A stretch of DNA of 64,000 bases from Leucobacter muris (GCF_004028235.1 NZ_CP035037.1:744001-808000); one strand, 5' to 3'; shown: positions 8,736 to 19,120, counted from the first letter of the stretch. Translations and numbers: made by a program. The notes: generated by a model not told the origin, from the letters alone.

Positions 8736-9711
8736 GCCGCAGAACCAGTCGCCCCAGCCCGCGCGCGCCGCGCGCCCGCCGATCGAGCACTTCGTGGCTC
8801 CCGTCGACGAGACCCCCGTAGTGCCCGTCGACGCCGTGCGCATCAAGGAGAAGAAGTCGAACCTGTGGCTCGACGCCTGGCGCGACATGCGCCGCCGACC
8901 CATGTTCTGGATCTCGGTCGTGATCATCCTGGTGGTCGCGCTCGTCTCGCTCTTCCCCGGCATGTTCACCCCGGTGGATCCGCGTGCGAGCTCGCTCGCC
9001 AACTCGAACGGCGCGCCCGCCGCCGGTCACCCGCTCGGCTTCACCAAGCAGGGCTACGACGTCTACGCGCGCATCATCTACGGAGCATCGACCTCGGTGT
9101 CGGTGGGCCTCATCGTGATCGCGATCACCTTCGTGGTCGGCACCGTGATGGGAGCGCTCGCCGGGTTCTTCGGCGGAATGGTCGACACCGTGCTCTCGCG
9201 CGTCGGCGACATCTTCTTCTCGATCCCCTACATCCTCGCCGCCGTCGTGGTGATGAGCGTGATGGCCGACTACCGCAACCCGCTCGTGATCGCCTTCGCG
9301 ATCGGCGGGTTCTCGTGGCCCATCACGGCGCGCATCGTGCGCAGCGAGATCCTGCGCGTGAAGAACGCCGACTTCGTGATGGCGGCCGAGTCGCTCGGCC
9401 TCTCGCGCTTCGCGACGCTCGTGCGCCACGTGCTGCCGAACGCGCTCGCTCCCGCGATCGTGGTCACCACGCTCTCGCTGTCGTCGGCCATCGTGGCCGA
9501 GGCGACGCTGTCGTTCCTCGGCGTCGGCCTGCCTCCCGGGCAGTTCATCAGCTGGGGCAACGACATCAGCGCTGCGCAGCTCTCGCTGCGCACCGATCCG
9601 ATGCCCCTCATCTACCCGTCGCTCGCGCTCACGGTCACCGTGCTGGGGTTCATCCTGCTCGGCGAGGTCGTGCGCGACGCGCTTGACCCGAAGGCGAGGG
9701 CCCGTCGATGA
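8728..9711 (+). CDS. Peptide ABC transporter permease, DppC/OppC type
   Basis: A 327-residue permease. A cytoplasmic N-terminal extension of about 55 residues precedes the first helix (MFWISVVIILVVALVSLF). GTDxxGYDVYARIIYG is reduced here to LGFTKQGYDVYARIIYG, and the EAA loop reads AAESLGLSRFATLVRHVLPN. It partners the preceding permease and the double ATPase that starts inside its last codons (ATGA overlap at 9708). Confidence 0.9.
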   Translation: MPEPQNQSPQPARAARPPIEHFVAPVDETPVVPVDAVRIKEKKSNLWLDAWRDMRRRPMFWISVVIILVVALVSLFPGMFTPVDPRASSLANSNGAPAAGHPLGFTKQGYDVYARIIYGASTSVSVGLIVIAITFVVGTVMGALAGFFGGMVDTVLSRVGDIFFSIPYILAAVVVMSVMADYRNPLVIAFAIGGFSWPITARIVRSEILRVKNADFVMAAESLGLSRFATLVRHVLPNALAPAIVVTTLSLSSAIVAEATLSFLGVGLPPGQFISWGNDISAAQLSLRTDPMPLIYPSLALTVTVLGFILLGEVVRDALDPKARARR

Positions 9712-11429
9712 GCGCAGCCAGCCACCAGAGCGCGCAGCCCCGGCAGCCGCTGCTGAGCGTGCGCGACCTGCAGGTCGCATTCGGCACGAAGAAGCAGCCG
9801 AACGAGGTGCTGCACGGCATCTCCTTCGACGTCTACCCGGGCGAGACCGTCGCGATCGTCGGCGAGTCGGGGTCGGGCAAATCGACCACGATGCACGCCG
9901 TCATCAACCTGCTCCCGGGCACCGGCCGCACCACGGGCGGCTCCGTGACGTGGAACGGGCGCGAGCTCGTGGGCATCGGCCGACGCGAGATGGAGACCAT
10001 CCGCGGCCGCGAGATCGGTCTCGTGCCCCAGGATCCGATGTCGAACCTCAACCCCGTCTGGTCGGTCGGGTTCCAGGTCGAGGAGGCGATCCGCGCCAAC
10101 GGGCTCGCCAAGGGGCGCAAAGAGGTCAAGCAGCGCGCCATCGAGGTGCTCGAGCAGGCCGGCCTGCAGAACGCCGAGCAGCGCATGAAGCAGTACCCCC
10201 ACCAGTTCTCGGGCGGTATGAAGCAGCGCGCGCTCATCGGCATCGGCCTCTCGGCCAACCCGCAGCTGCTGATCGCCGACGAGCCGACCTCGGCGCTCGA
10301 CGTGACCGTGCAGCGCGTGGTGCTCGACCATCTCGCCTCGATGACCGAGCAGCTCGGCACGGCCGTGGTGTTCATCACGCACGACCTGGGTCTCGCCGCC
10401 GAGCGCGCCGAGAAGCTGATCGTCATGTACAAGGGCAATATCGTCGAGTCGGGCCCGAGCCGCGAGATCCTGCAGCGGCCTCAGCACCCGTACACGAAGC
10501 GCCTCGTGTCGGCGGCCCCGAGCCTCGCGTCGCGACGCATCGGCTCCGACGCCGACCTGCCGCCGGCGCCCACCGAGTCGTTCGACCTCGCGGCGCTCGC
10601 CGAAGAGGAGAAGCCGACCGTCAAGCACGGCGAGCCGATGATCGAGGTGCAGGGGCTCGGCAAGGTCTACAAGATCCGCAAGGGCAGTTTCGGCTTCGAA
10701 GACTTCCACGCCGTGTCCGACGCCTCGTTCACCGTGAACCGCGGCGAGACCCTGGCGCTCGTGGGGGAGTCGGGATCGGGCAAGTCGACGATCGCGAAGA
10801 TGGTGCTGCAGCTCGAGAAGCCGAGCTCCGGAGAGATCCGGATCGACGGCCAGAACGTCGCGGGCATCTCGGGGCGCAGGCTGTTCGATCTGCGCCGCAC
10901 CCTGCAGCCGGTCTTCCAGGATCCGTACGGCTCCCTCGATCCCCTGCACAACATCGGCAACACGATCATGGAGCCGCTGAAGATCCACGGCGTGGGCGAC
11001 GCCGAGAGCCGGCGGGCGCGCATGCTCGAACTGCTCGACCAGGTGGCGCTGCCGCGCGAGCTCGCAACGCGCTACCCGAACGAGCTCTCGGGCGGACAGC
11101 GGCAGCGCGTCGCGGTCGCGCGCGGCCTCGCTCTCAAGCCCGACGTGCTCGTGCTCGACGAGGCGGTCTCGGCGCTCGACGTGCTGGTGCAGGCGCAGAT
11201 CCTCGACCTGCTCGCCGAGCTGCAGCAGGAGCTGGGGCTCACCTACCTGTTCATCACGCACGATCTCGCGGTGGTGCGGCTCATCGCCGACCGCGTGTGC
11301 GTGATGCAGCAGGGGCGCATCGTCGAGCAGGCGACGACCGAGGAGGTCTTCGAGAACCCGCAGCAGGAGTACACGAAGAACCTGCTCGCCGCGATCCCGG
11401 GCGCGCACATCGAGCTCGGCGTCAGCTGA
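9708..11429 (+). CDS. Fused double ATPase of the peptide ABC transporter (DppD-DppF type)
   Basis: A 573-residue protein with two nucleotide-binding domains in tandem. Domain 1 (about 12-285) has Walker A GESGSGKST, signature FSGGMKQR and Walker B LLIADEP. Domain 2 (about 308-570) has Walker A GESGSGKST, signature LSGGQRQRV and Walker B VLVLDEA. Each is followed by the oligopeptide-transporter extension (RPQHPYTKRL and NPQQEYTKNL). The fusion supplies both motor subunits from one chain, so the operon is complete with SBP and two permeases. Confidence 0.92.
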   Translation: MSAASHQSAQPRQPLLSVRDLQVAFGTKKQPNEVLHGISFDVYPGETVAIVGESGSGKSTTMHAVINLLPGTGRTTGGSVTWNGRELVGIGRREMETIRGREIGLVPQDPMSNLNPVWSVGFQVEEAIRANGLAKGRKEVKQRAIEVLEQAGLQNAEQRMKQYPHQFSGGMKQRALIGIGLSANPQLLIADEPTSALDVTVQRVVLDHLASMTEQLGTAVVFITHDLGLAAERAEKLIVMYKGNIVESGPSREILQRPQHPYTKRLVSAAPSLASRRIGSDADLPPAPTESFDLAALAEEEKPTVKHGEPMIEVQGLGKVYKIRKGSFGFEDFHAVSDASFTVNRGETLALVGESGSGKSTIAKMVLQLEKPSSGEIRIDGQNVAGISGRRLFDLRRTLQPVFQDPYGSLDPLHNIGNTIMEPLKIHGVGDAESRRARMLELLDQVALPRELATRYPNELSGGQRQRVAVARGLALKPDVLVLDEAVSALDVLVQAQILDLLAELQQELGLTYLFITHDLAVVRLIADRVCVMQQGRIVEQATTEEVFENPQQEYTKNLLAAIPGAHIELGVS

Positions 11430-11448
11430 GTTCGGGTTCCGCGGAGCG

Positions 11449-11480
11449 AGGGGCGGGTCGGCCGGGGCCGATCCGCCCCT
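11449..11480 (+). terminator. Terminator of the peptide transporter operon
   Basis: A long GC inverted repeat (AGGGGCGG...CCGCCCCT with an inner GTCGGCC/GGCCGAT extension) ending in TTCGTCGT. It also sits downstream of the convergent efflux gene and may serve both strands. Confidence 0.55.
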
Positions 11481-11508
11481 TCGTCGTACCCGGCGCGCGG
11501 CGGGCCGC

Positions 11509-12696
11509 TCAGGCGCCGCGGCGGTAGACGAGCATGCCGAAGAAGCCGAGGATCGACGCCGCCAGCACGAACACCGCCATCGGCAGCGCGGTGTGCTCGC
11601 CCCACGCGCCGACGAGCGGGGACGCGAGGCCGCCCACGGCGAACTGGCTCGCTCCGAGCAGCGCGGACCCGGCGCCCCGGGCCGCGTCGGCGAGGCCGAG
11701 GGCGAGCGCACTCGCGTTCGACATGATGAGCCCCGTGCCACCGGTCAGGGCGAAGGCGCACACGATGAAGAGGGGCGGCGTCATCGTCCCGGTGGCCGCC
11801 GAGGAGGTGAGGGTGACTCCCGCTGCGAGCGAGAGCGTGCTGCCGATGAGCAGCATGCGCGCGGCCGGCACCTTGCCGGCGAGACGAGCGTTCGTCATGT
11901 TCGCGAGGATCATCGCGAGCGCACCCGCAGCGAAGGCGAGCGAGTAGAGGAACGGGGGCATGCCGAGCATGGTCTGCCCCACGAAGGGCGACGCCGAGAT
12001 GTAGGCCATCATGCTGCCGAAGCCCAGACCGAAGACGCAGGTGAGCAGCAGGAAGCGCGGGTTGCCGAGCAGCATGCCGAAGTGGTGCACGGCGGTGCGC
12101 ACGCCGGAGGCGGCGCGCTTCTCGCGCGGCAGCGACTCGGGCACGAGGATCAGCGCGAGCGCGAACATCGCGGTGGCGATGGCGGCGAGCGATGCGAGCA
12201 CCGCGCGCCAGTCGCCGACCGTGAGGATCGCGCCGCCGATCGGGGGCGCGAGGAGCGGGCCGAGGCCGACGAACATCGCGATGAGGCTGATGGCGCGGAT
12301 CGCGTCGGCGCCTTTCGCGAGGTCGACGGCGATGGCGCGCGAGACGACCACGCCGGCCGCACCCGAGACGCCCTGCAGGCCGCGCAGCGCCACGAAGACG
12401 GCGATGTTCGGCGAGAACACCATCGCGACGCTCGAGGCGGCGAAGACCGCGAGAGCGATGACGAGCACCGGGCGGCGCCCGCACTGGTCCGAGAGCGGGC
12501 CGAGCAGCAGCTGCCCGAGACCCATGCCGAGCAGGAACGCGGTGAGGGTGAGCTGCACCGACGAGGGGGCGGCGCCGAGACTCGCCGCGATCGATGTGAA
12601 CGACGCGAGATACATGTCGGTGGCGAAGGGGCCGACCGCGGCCAGGAACGACAGCACCGCGAGCAGCCCGGGGGTGAGTCGGTCGCGAGCGGTCAT
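11509..12696 (-). CDS. Bcr/CflA family drug efflux MFS transporter
   Basis: A 395-residue, twelve-helix major facilitator. The Bcr/CflA signature is clear: DMYLASFTSIAASLG in the first loop, GMGLGQLLLGPLSDQCGRRPVL for motif A, and RALQGVSGAAGVVVSRAI (here RGLQGVSGAA) in helix 4-5. It would export a drug or metabolite by proton antiport. The ATG at 12696 is favoured: a TATGAT -10 box lies seven bases upstream and there is no Shine-Dalgarno; an in-frame ATG at 12708 is possible. Divergent from typA. Confidence 0.85.
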   Translation of the reverse strand: MTARDRLTPGLLAVLSFLAAVGPFATDMYLASFTSIAASLGAAPSSVQLTLTAFLLGMGLGQLLLGPLSDQCGRRPVLVIALAVFAASSVAMVFSPNIAVFVALRGLQGVSGAAGVVVSRAIAVDLAKGADAIRAISLIAMFVGLGPLLAPPIGGAILTVGDWRAVLASLAAIATAMFALALILVPESLPREKRAASGVRTAVHHFGMLLGNPRFLLLTCVFGLGFGSMMAYISASPFVGQTMLGMPPFLYSLAFAAGALAMILANMTNARLAGKVPAARMLLIGSTLSLAAGVTLTSSAATGTMTPPLFIVCAFALTGGTGLIMSNASALALGLADAARGAGSALLGASQFAVGGLASPLVGAWGEHTALPMAVFVLAASILGFFGMLVYRRGA

Positions 12697-12703
12697 CTTG
12701 TCG

Positions 12704-12709
12704 ATCATA
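12704..12709 (-). promoter_or_regulatory. -10 box for the efflux gene
   Basis: Read on the minus strand, TATGAT lies seven bases before the ATG at 12696, giving a leaderless transcript. The surrounding 150 bases to typA are locally AT-rich (TAAAATAATACG), so the typA promoter may lie there as well. Confidence 0.5.
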
Positions 12710-12847
12710 TACGATCTAGGTGTTCTGCAACCGCCTGCGATCAGATAAAATAATACGTCGGCTTTATATCGGTGACCCCGCGAATCGCGCCCCACCCGGC
12801 CTCCTGCCGTGCCGACGCTCAGCTCGTCTCGTTAGGACCACACCTCT

Positions 12848-14752
<1,905 letters not shown>

Positions 14753-14770
14753 CCGCCGCGGCTCGCGTAT

Positions 14771-14815
14771 GAGGGCCGCCGCCCGTTCCCCGATCCGGGG
14801 AGGGAGGCGGCCCTC
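14771..14815 (+). terminator. Terminator of typA
   Basis: GAGGGCCGCC at 14771-14780 pairs perfectly with GGCGGCCCTC at 14806-14815, with further pairing inside the loop. No T run follows, as is common in high-GC actinobacteria. Confidence 0.6.
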
Positions 14816-14966
14816 GCGCATGTCCGGGGGTGGTGTGGCGGCGCGGGCTCGGGATTGACGTCGCCCGGTCGCGTCACTACCGTGTGGATGACGGCGCGAC
14901 GAAGGGGACGAGCGTGGACCTCGTGATCCGGATCACCGTCGTGTCGCCCGAATCGGAGGAGCCGGC

Positions 14967-15332
14967 GTGAGCGAGTTGAGCATCGATCCCGCGGATCCGC
15001 GCCCGTCGTTCGAGCAGCTGCGACGGCAGCTGATCGACCGGATCATGACCCGGCGGCTGCCCGAGGGCTCCAAGCTGCCGCCGGTGCGGCGGCTCGCGGC
15101 GGATCTCGAGCTCGCGCCGAACACCGTGGCGCGCGCCTACCGTGAGCTCGAGACCGAGGGATACCTCATCACGCGGGGGCGCAACGGCACGATCGTGGCC
15201 CCGGTCGCGCCCGCCGACGACGCAGTGCAGGCGCAGGCGGCCGAACTGGTGTCGGCGTACGTGGCGGGGATGCGGGCGCTCGGGTTCGGATCCGAGGCGA
15301 TCGTGGGCGAGGTGCGCCGGGCTCTGGGATGA
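14967..15332 (+). CDS. GntR-family regulator, YtrA type
   Basis: A 121-residue regulator. The N-terminal winged helix (about 12-80) reads SFEQLRRQLIDRIMTRRLPEG, LPPVRRLAADLELAPNTVARAYRELE and GYLITRGRNGT, the GntR DNA-binding fold. Only about 40 residues follow, so there is no ligand domain; this short form is the YtrA subfamily, which usually controls an adjacent ABC exporter. No such exporter follows here; the downstream sequence is a truncated amidohydrolase and tRNA. GTG start with GGAGGA 6 bases upstream. A TTGACG at 14855 may be its -35 box. Confidence 0.85.
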   Translation: MSELSIDPADPRPSFEQLRRQLIDRIMTRRLPEGSKLPPVRRLAADLELAPNTVARAYRELETEGYLITRGRNGTIVAPVAPADDAVQAQAAELVSAYVAGMRALGFGSEAIVGEVRRALG

Positions 15333-15475
15333 GCGCGCTTCGCGCGCTCCGATGACCGAGCCCCGGGCCTGTCGGCGACCGGGTCGACTTCGAGAACCGC
15401 GAAGCCGGCTCGGGGCCCCGCCGCCCGTACGCTTCGCGTTGCGCCCCATACGCAGGCCGGTGCGGAGATCCTCCC

Positions 15476-15565
15476 GTCGTGCACCAGCAGCGACTCGACC
15501 CAGGCCTGCGCGTCGTCGGCGGTGAAGACGCGCCCGCCGCGATAGCGAATGAGTGAGTGAGACAT
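15476..15565 (-). pseudogene. N-terminal remnant of an amidohydrolase (YtcJ-like)
   Basis: From the ATG at 15565 the minus strand reads MSHSLIRYRGGRVFTADDA and then AWVESLLVHDGRI, the standard first strands of metal-dependent amidohydrolases of the YtcJ group. Similarity stops after about 30 codons and the frame then runs into unrelated sequence. The remaining 10-20 residues near 15400 (GFAVLEVDPVADRPG) are not recognised. The rest of the 347-base gap 15333-15679 holds no other gene I can support. The stub suggests a past deletion next to the prophage boundary. Confidence 0.5.
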
Positions 15566-15679
15566 CGGCCCGGCCCGGTATCGCGCCGGGGTACCGGCTT
15601 GCGCGGGCGCGTCACGGGTCGCGTCGATTTTCGCCCGACGCCGAAACACGCTAGAGTAAAGCTCGCGTGAAAACGCAAT

Positions 15680-15753
15680 CGGGATGTGGCGCAGCTTGGT
15701 AGCGCACGTCGTTCGGGACGACGGGGTCGCAGGTTCAAATCCTGTCATCCCGA
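15680..15753 (+). tRNA. tRNA-Pro (anticodon CGG)
   Basis: A 74-base cloverleaf: acceptor CGGGATG pairing with CATCCCG, D arm GCGC...GCGC, anticodon stem CGTCG/CGACG with loop TTCGGGA (anticodon CGG), T arm GCAGG TTCAAAT CCTGT, discriminator A. The CCA end is not encoded. The prophage integrase gene lies just downstream, on the opposite strand, as in tRNA-targeting phages. Confidence 0.95.
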
Positions 15754-15759
15754 CAGCAA

Positions 15760-15803
15760 GGCCCCGACTACCGCAGAATCATGCGGAAGTCGGGGCCTTT
15801 TTT
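15760..15803 (+). terminator. Rho-independent terminator after tRNA-Pro
   Basis: GGCCCCGACT at 15760-15769 pairs with AGTCGGGGCC at 15788-15797, with an inner CCGCA/TGCGG pairing, followed by six T. It also lies downstream of the convergent integrase gene. Confidence 0.85.
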
Positions 15804-15857
15804 GTTGCCCGGATCTGCGGCAGGAGCCGATAGACACGTCGCAGACACGATGGCGCT

Positions 15858-17189
15858 TCACGCGGCCTGCTCGGCGTCAGCGTCACCGCGCTCCTCGAGC
15901 GCTCGTTTTCGGCGATCCGCCATGAGCTTCGTCACCTCGGATACCTTCGACGGCCACAGATGCGCGTAGGTGTTCAGCGTCTCGGTGGCGTCCTTGTGCC
16001 CGAGCATCTGCTGCACGAGCTTCACATCGGCTCCCGCCGCAATGGCAAGGGTCGCAGCAACGTGCCGCAGGTCGTGCACGCTCATCTTGCCCGCGATCCC
16101 GAGCGCATCTCGAACCTTCAGCCACACGCGGTTGTACCAGTTGCGGTCGTTGATTGCGCCGCCCCTCGAAGATCGGAAGAGATAGTCCTCGGGCTCGCGA
16201 CCCTGCATCAGAAGCTTCAGCTCATCTGCGAGGAACTGGGGGACTGGCACCCATCGTTTCTCCCACGTCTTCGGGGTGCCGAGCACCCGCACGCCTTCCT
16301 TGTCGACGGTCCAGGTCCGCAGTACGCGGAGCTGCAGCCCCGCCAGGTCGACGTCTTTCACCTTCAGCGCTGTCGCCTCCCCGATGCGCAACCCGCAGTA
16401 GCAGAGCGTGAGCGCGAGCGCCTTGTCGTCGCGACGCCCGGTCACCGCCATCGCCTCGTCGGCGACGTCTTCGACCTCCTCGTAGGTGAGCGACGGTAGA
16501 TGGTCCTCGGTTGAAGGCTCGATCCGGGGGAGCTCGACGTGCCGGAGGGGATCGCGGCCGATCCACCCCTCCCGCACCGCGTAGCGGAGCGTGCCGCCGA
16601 AGGTGCGCCCGACGACGTGCTGCACGTACGAGGGCGCCATCTTGCCCGGCTTCCGCTTCTTCTTCGCGACGTGCTTGTTGGTGGAGAACTCGTGGGGGGC
16701 CCGGCCCTCGCGCAGCTCCTGCACCCAGGCGTCGATCTGCTCGCGGGTGATGGACCCCAGCCGGGCCTTCCCCCACTTCGGCAGCACGTAGTTGTCGAGC
16801 TCGCGCCGGTATCGCCGCCAAGATGAGTCTTTGATGCTGGCCTTCGAACTGAGCCACTTCTCCGCGACCTCGCTGAAGGGGCGCTCGCGCTGACGGGGGT
16901 CGATGTAGCGCCCCATCCTGATGTCGTCTTCCATCTCGGCGGCGAACTCTTCGGCCTCCTGCTTGCCGGCGAAGAGCTTCGCGCGCTGGACGGGGCCATT
17001 GTCCGTGTCCTCGTTCCAGGCGACCCGCCACCGCTTCCCCTTCAGCCATTTCGCCGTACGGAAATGCTCGGGCAGGCTCTTGATGGAGCGCATCTGCTCA
17101 CGAGTGGGGCTGAGCTTCACCGTGCTGCCATCCGGCAGCGTCACGGTGGCATCCTTCACCCACAGGTCGACGATCCAGGCTCTCGCCAT
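15858..17189 (-). CDS. int: Phage integrase, tyrosine recombinase
   Basis: A 443-residue site-specific recombinase that would integrate and excise the prophage. After a poorly conserved arm-binding N-terminus comes the SAM-like core-binding domain (about 100-210: PFSEVAEKWLSSKASIKDSSWRR region), then the catalytic domain: Arg in CGLRIGEATAL (about 270), HDLRH (H372, R375), LGHKD (H398) and the nucleophile Tyr in NTYAHL (Y408). The gene reads toward tRNA-Pro, the normal orientation beside attL. It is the only integrase in the window. Confidence 0.95.
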   Translation of the reverse strand: MARAWIVDLWVKDATVTLPDGSTVKLSPTREQMRSIKSLPEHFRTAKWLKGKRWRVAWNEDTDNGPVQRAKLFAGKQEAEEFAAEMEDDIRMGRYIDPRQRERPFSEVAEKWLSSKASIKDSSWRRYRRELDNYVLPKWGKARLGSITREQIDAWVQELREGRAPHEFSTNKHVAKKKRKPGKMAPSYVQHVVGRTFGGTLRYAVREGWIGRDPLRHVELPRIEPSTEDHLPSLTYEEVEDVADEAMAVTGRRDDKALALTLCYCGLRIGEATALKVKDVDLAGLQLRVLRTWTVDKEGVRVLGTPKTWEKRWVPVPQFLADELKLLMQGREPEDYLFRSSRGGAINDRNWYNRVWLKVRDALGIAGKMSVHDLRHVAATLAIAAGADVKLVQQMLGHKDATETLNTYAHLWPSKVSEVTKLMADRRKRALEERGDADAEQAA

Positions 17190-17317
17190 CAGCGCATCAC
17201 CTGGTCTCGGGTGCGCTCGGATATCGTAGGGGTCATCGGTTCGCCTTTCTGGTGGATCGGTGCTCGGGCCCTCGGTGCGTTGGTCGGCAAACTCTGCGCA
17301 CCGGGGGTCTTAAGTAT

Positions 17318-17794
17318 TCAGGCCGAGATGCGCGCGGCCCACTGGCCGACGCCCATGCGGGGCTCGAGGTAGATGGCGTCGCCGTAACGCTCGAGCCGCC
17401 GGCGTGACGCGGCGCTGCGTCGTTCGTGATCGTGGTAGGCGAGGAACTGGGATCGGGTGATGCCGAGTTCGAGGCAGATGCGGTCGTAGTCGCTGTGGGA
17501 GGCGGTGAGCTTGGCCCACTCGGCGGGGTCGATGAGGCGGAGGGCGGAGTGGAGGTTGGAGCGGACCTCGTGGCGGGGGTGGTGGCCGCCGGGGTCGCCG
17601 TTCTCGACGTGCACGCACTCGTGGCCGAGCACGGGGCGGATGAGGTCGGCGCGGAGGCCGCGGTCGCGGACGACCATGTTGCGTTCGGGCACCCAGATCG
17701 CAGGTAGGCCAATGGAGTGCACGACGAGGCGGATCTTCATGCGGTCGAGGTGCTCGACGGGATCGTATGCGGGGTCGTAGGTGAGGGGTTGCAT
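17318..17794 (-). CDS. ImmA/IrrE family metallo-endopeptidase
   Basis: A 158-residue zinc protease-like protein. The HExxH motif is at residues 58-62 (GHECVH), followed by a third likely ligand region (HEVRSNLHSALRLI). ImmA-type proteins cleave or inactivate the cognate phage repressor after DNA damage; the repressor candidate is the next gene upstream (17873-18298), which supports that role. The ATG at 17794 is preceded by GGAAGGAG on the minus strand. Between this gene and int, 17190-17317 holds no gene I recognise. Confidence 0.8.
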   Translation of the reverse strand: MQPLTYDPAYDPVEHLDRMKIRLVVHSIGLPAIWVPERNMVVRDRGLRADLIRPVLGHECVHVENGDPGGHHPRHEVRSNLHSALRLIDPAEWAKLTASHSDYDRICLELGITRSQFLAYHDHERRSAASRRRLERYGDAIYLEPRMGVGQWAARISA

Positions 17795-17872
17795 GCGGCT
17801 CCTTCCGGGAATTGGGTGCACTGAACCGCGGAGGGGCGCCTGTGCCTCTCCTGGCCCGCGGTGCTGTCGGGT

Positions 17873-18298
17873 CTAGGGGGTGTGGTCCTCGGGCTCGCCG
17901 TCGTCGGGGTGAGCGGCGTAGCGGCCTGCCCACTCCTCGAGGACGTTCTCGGGGATGTCCGGCTCATCTTCGCTGGTGCCACTGACATTCGCCCGGCGAT
18001 CGGCGAGCGAGACCGGGGCGGCAAGGGGAGCGCTGGCGGCCCGCTCGGCTCGTTCAACGAGGTCGGTTAGCGAGAGGCCCAGCGCGTCAGCGATCGCGGC
18101 GAGATCTCCCACGCCAAGTGGGACGCGCTCGCCCGTGCGCGGGTTGCCTCCGTCGAGACGGGTCGACATGTACTGGGAGGACTTGTCGATGAGGCGGCCG
18201 AGTCCTCGGGACGACAGGTCGCGCCGCCCCATCTCGGCTTTGATCTCGGAGATGAGCGCATCAGCGAAGCGGCGGGATCGATCGGTGTTCTCGGTCAC
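17873..18298 (-). CDS. Phage repressor (HTH, CI-like)
   Basis: A 141-residue protein with an N-terminal helix-turn-helix (about 10-75: SRGLGRLIDKSSQYMSTRLDG, then VGDLAAIADALGLSLTDL), followed by an acidic, disordered-looking tail ending PEDHTP. Domain order and position beside ImmA and a divergent HTH gene point to the lysogeny repressor. The GTG at 18298 is chosen: on the minus strand TTGACA (18333-18328) and a weak -10 box place the transcript start almost on it, as for lambda cI. Longer starts up to 18385 are possible but would overlap the opposite gene. Confidence 0.7.
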   Translation of the reverse strand: MTENTDRSRRFADALISEIKAEMGRRDLSSRGLGRLIDKSSQYMSTRLDGGNPRTGERVPLGVGDLAAIADALGLSLTDLVERAERAASAPLAAPVSLADRRANVSGTSEDEPDIPENVLEEWAGRYAAHPDDGEPEDHTP

Positions 18299-18304
18299 GT
18301 GCCC

Positions 18305-18383
18305 AGTCTCGCGCCTGCATGATTTTTTGTCAATATGCATGATGATGTTGACACCGCATGACAAGTCATCCAATATGGGGTGC
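18305..18383. promoter_or_regulatory. Divergent lysogeny switch: back-to-back promoters and operators
   Basis: Two TTGACA boxes face away from each other: 18333-18328 on the minus strand and 18348-18353 on the plus strand, 14 bases apart. The plus -10 is CAATAT at 18371-18376 (17-base spacer), seven bases before the ATG at 18384. The spacer and flanks carry repeated TGCATGAT (near 18316, 18336, 18382) and a perfect palindrome ATGACAAGTCAT at 18358-18369. These are the likely repressor/Cro operators. Confidence 0.65.
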
Positions 18384-18671
18384 ATGATGAATCACTCAGC
18401 ACATGGCGAAGAGCTCGCCCGGCTCATTGCCGAGGAGATCCGAGTCGAGATGGCGCGCCAGAAGCGATCGCGTCGCGAGCTGGCAAAGGTCATCGGTGTC
18501 ACGGAGCACACCGCGGGAAGCCGCCTCAACGGCTCACCCAACTTCAACACTCAAGAACTAGCTGCAGTCGCTTCTTGGCTCGGTCTCACCGTATCTACTC
18601 TGATTCGTCGCGCTGAACTGAGCCGGGATGCGAAGGCCACTGCGCTCGCCGCCGAGGCGGTGGCACGATGA
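18384..18671 (+). CDS. Cro-like HTH regulator
   Basis: A 95-residue protein with one helix-turn-helix (about 15-75: RRELAKVIGVTEHTAGSRLNG and FNTQELAAVASWLGL). It is divergent from the repressor, sharing the control region at 18305-18383, so it probably acts as Cro or as a co-regulator. Its last codons lie in a 35-bp direct repeat and overlap the next start by ATGA. No Shine-Dalgarno is evident; the transcript appears leaderless. Confidence 0.7.
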   Translation: MMNHSAHGEELARLIAEEIRVEMARQKRSRRELAKVIGVTEHTAGSRLNGSPNFNTQELAAVASWLGLTVSTLIRRAELSRDAKATALAAEAVAR

Positions 18672-18677
18672 GCGCCG
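18643..18677 (+). repeat. 35-bp direct repeat, copy 1
   Basis: A perfect repeat of 19092-19126, covering the end of the Cro-like gene and the first codons of the next gene. The two copies are 449 bases apart and bracket an inserted block. Confidence 0.9.
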
Positions 18678-19120
18678 CTGGAATGACGAAGCCGTGCGCC
18701 CGTGGAGGGGACGCACGGCCCGGAGCTGCAGCGTTCTGCGAGATTCACCCTGTCGGCACGATCGGGGCTTGCGGTCCGTGCGCAACGGTGCGCCGCATCC
18801 ATAACCTAGGTGTCAGCGGGGAACAGAAGCTCGGGGGCGGCCACGATTCCGATTGGGGTGCCGGGGAAAAGCCAGAGGTTGGCTCCGCGCCCATCGTTGA
18901 GGTTGATGCCAAGGGGGAGCGGCACTCCGCCATCGTTGACGGCCTGAACAGTGTCGTCGATGTACTTCACCCAGAAAGCGTCGCCACGGTTCGAGTCGAG
19001 ATCGAAGACCGAACCGTCGTAGTGGAGCTGAACGGCCATGTTGGGAACCTCTCTGTCGCGGTCAAGTTCAACCAGCCTACTGCGCTGGCAACGCTCGCCG
19101 CCGAGGCGGTGGCACGATGA
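18668..19120 (+). CDS. Uncertain ORF with a CxxH...CGPC motif
   Basis: An open frame of 150 codons. Only the first 45 or so look like protein: AFCEIHPVGTIGACGPCATVRRIH resembles a Cys/His motif also found near the C-terminus of the protein at 21145-21867 (FCSQHQPWGTEEPCGPC), so this part may be a small zinc-binding product. From about 18806 it runs antisense to another gene and its last residues repeat the end of the Cro-like protein, because of the 35-bp repeat. The true end is unclear. Confidence 0.35.
   Translation: MSAAGMTKPCARGGDARPGAAAFCEIHPVGTIGACGPCATVRRIHNLGVSGEQKLGGGHDSDWGAGEKPEVGSAPIVEVDAKGERHSAIVDGLNSVVDVLHPESVATVRVEIEDRTVVVELNGHVGNLSVAVKFNQPTALATLAAEAVAR
18806..19039 (-). CDS. 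Small protein of unknown function on the opposite strand (moron-like)
   Basis: A 77-residue protein with a normal composition (LHYDGSVFDLDSN, FWVKYIDDTVQAV, LWLFPGTPIGIV). I do not recognise the family. AGAGAGG lies eight bases before its ATG. It runs against the surrounding early operon and sits inside the 449-base block bounded by 35-bp direct repeats, so it looks like an added cargo gene with its own expression. Confidence 0.5.
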   Translation of the reverse strand: MAVQLHYDGSVFDLDSNRGDAFWVKYIDDTVQAVNDGGVPLPLGINLNDGRGANLWLFPGTPIGIVAAPELLFPADT

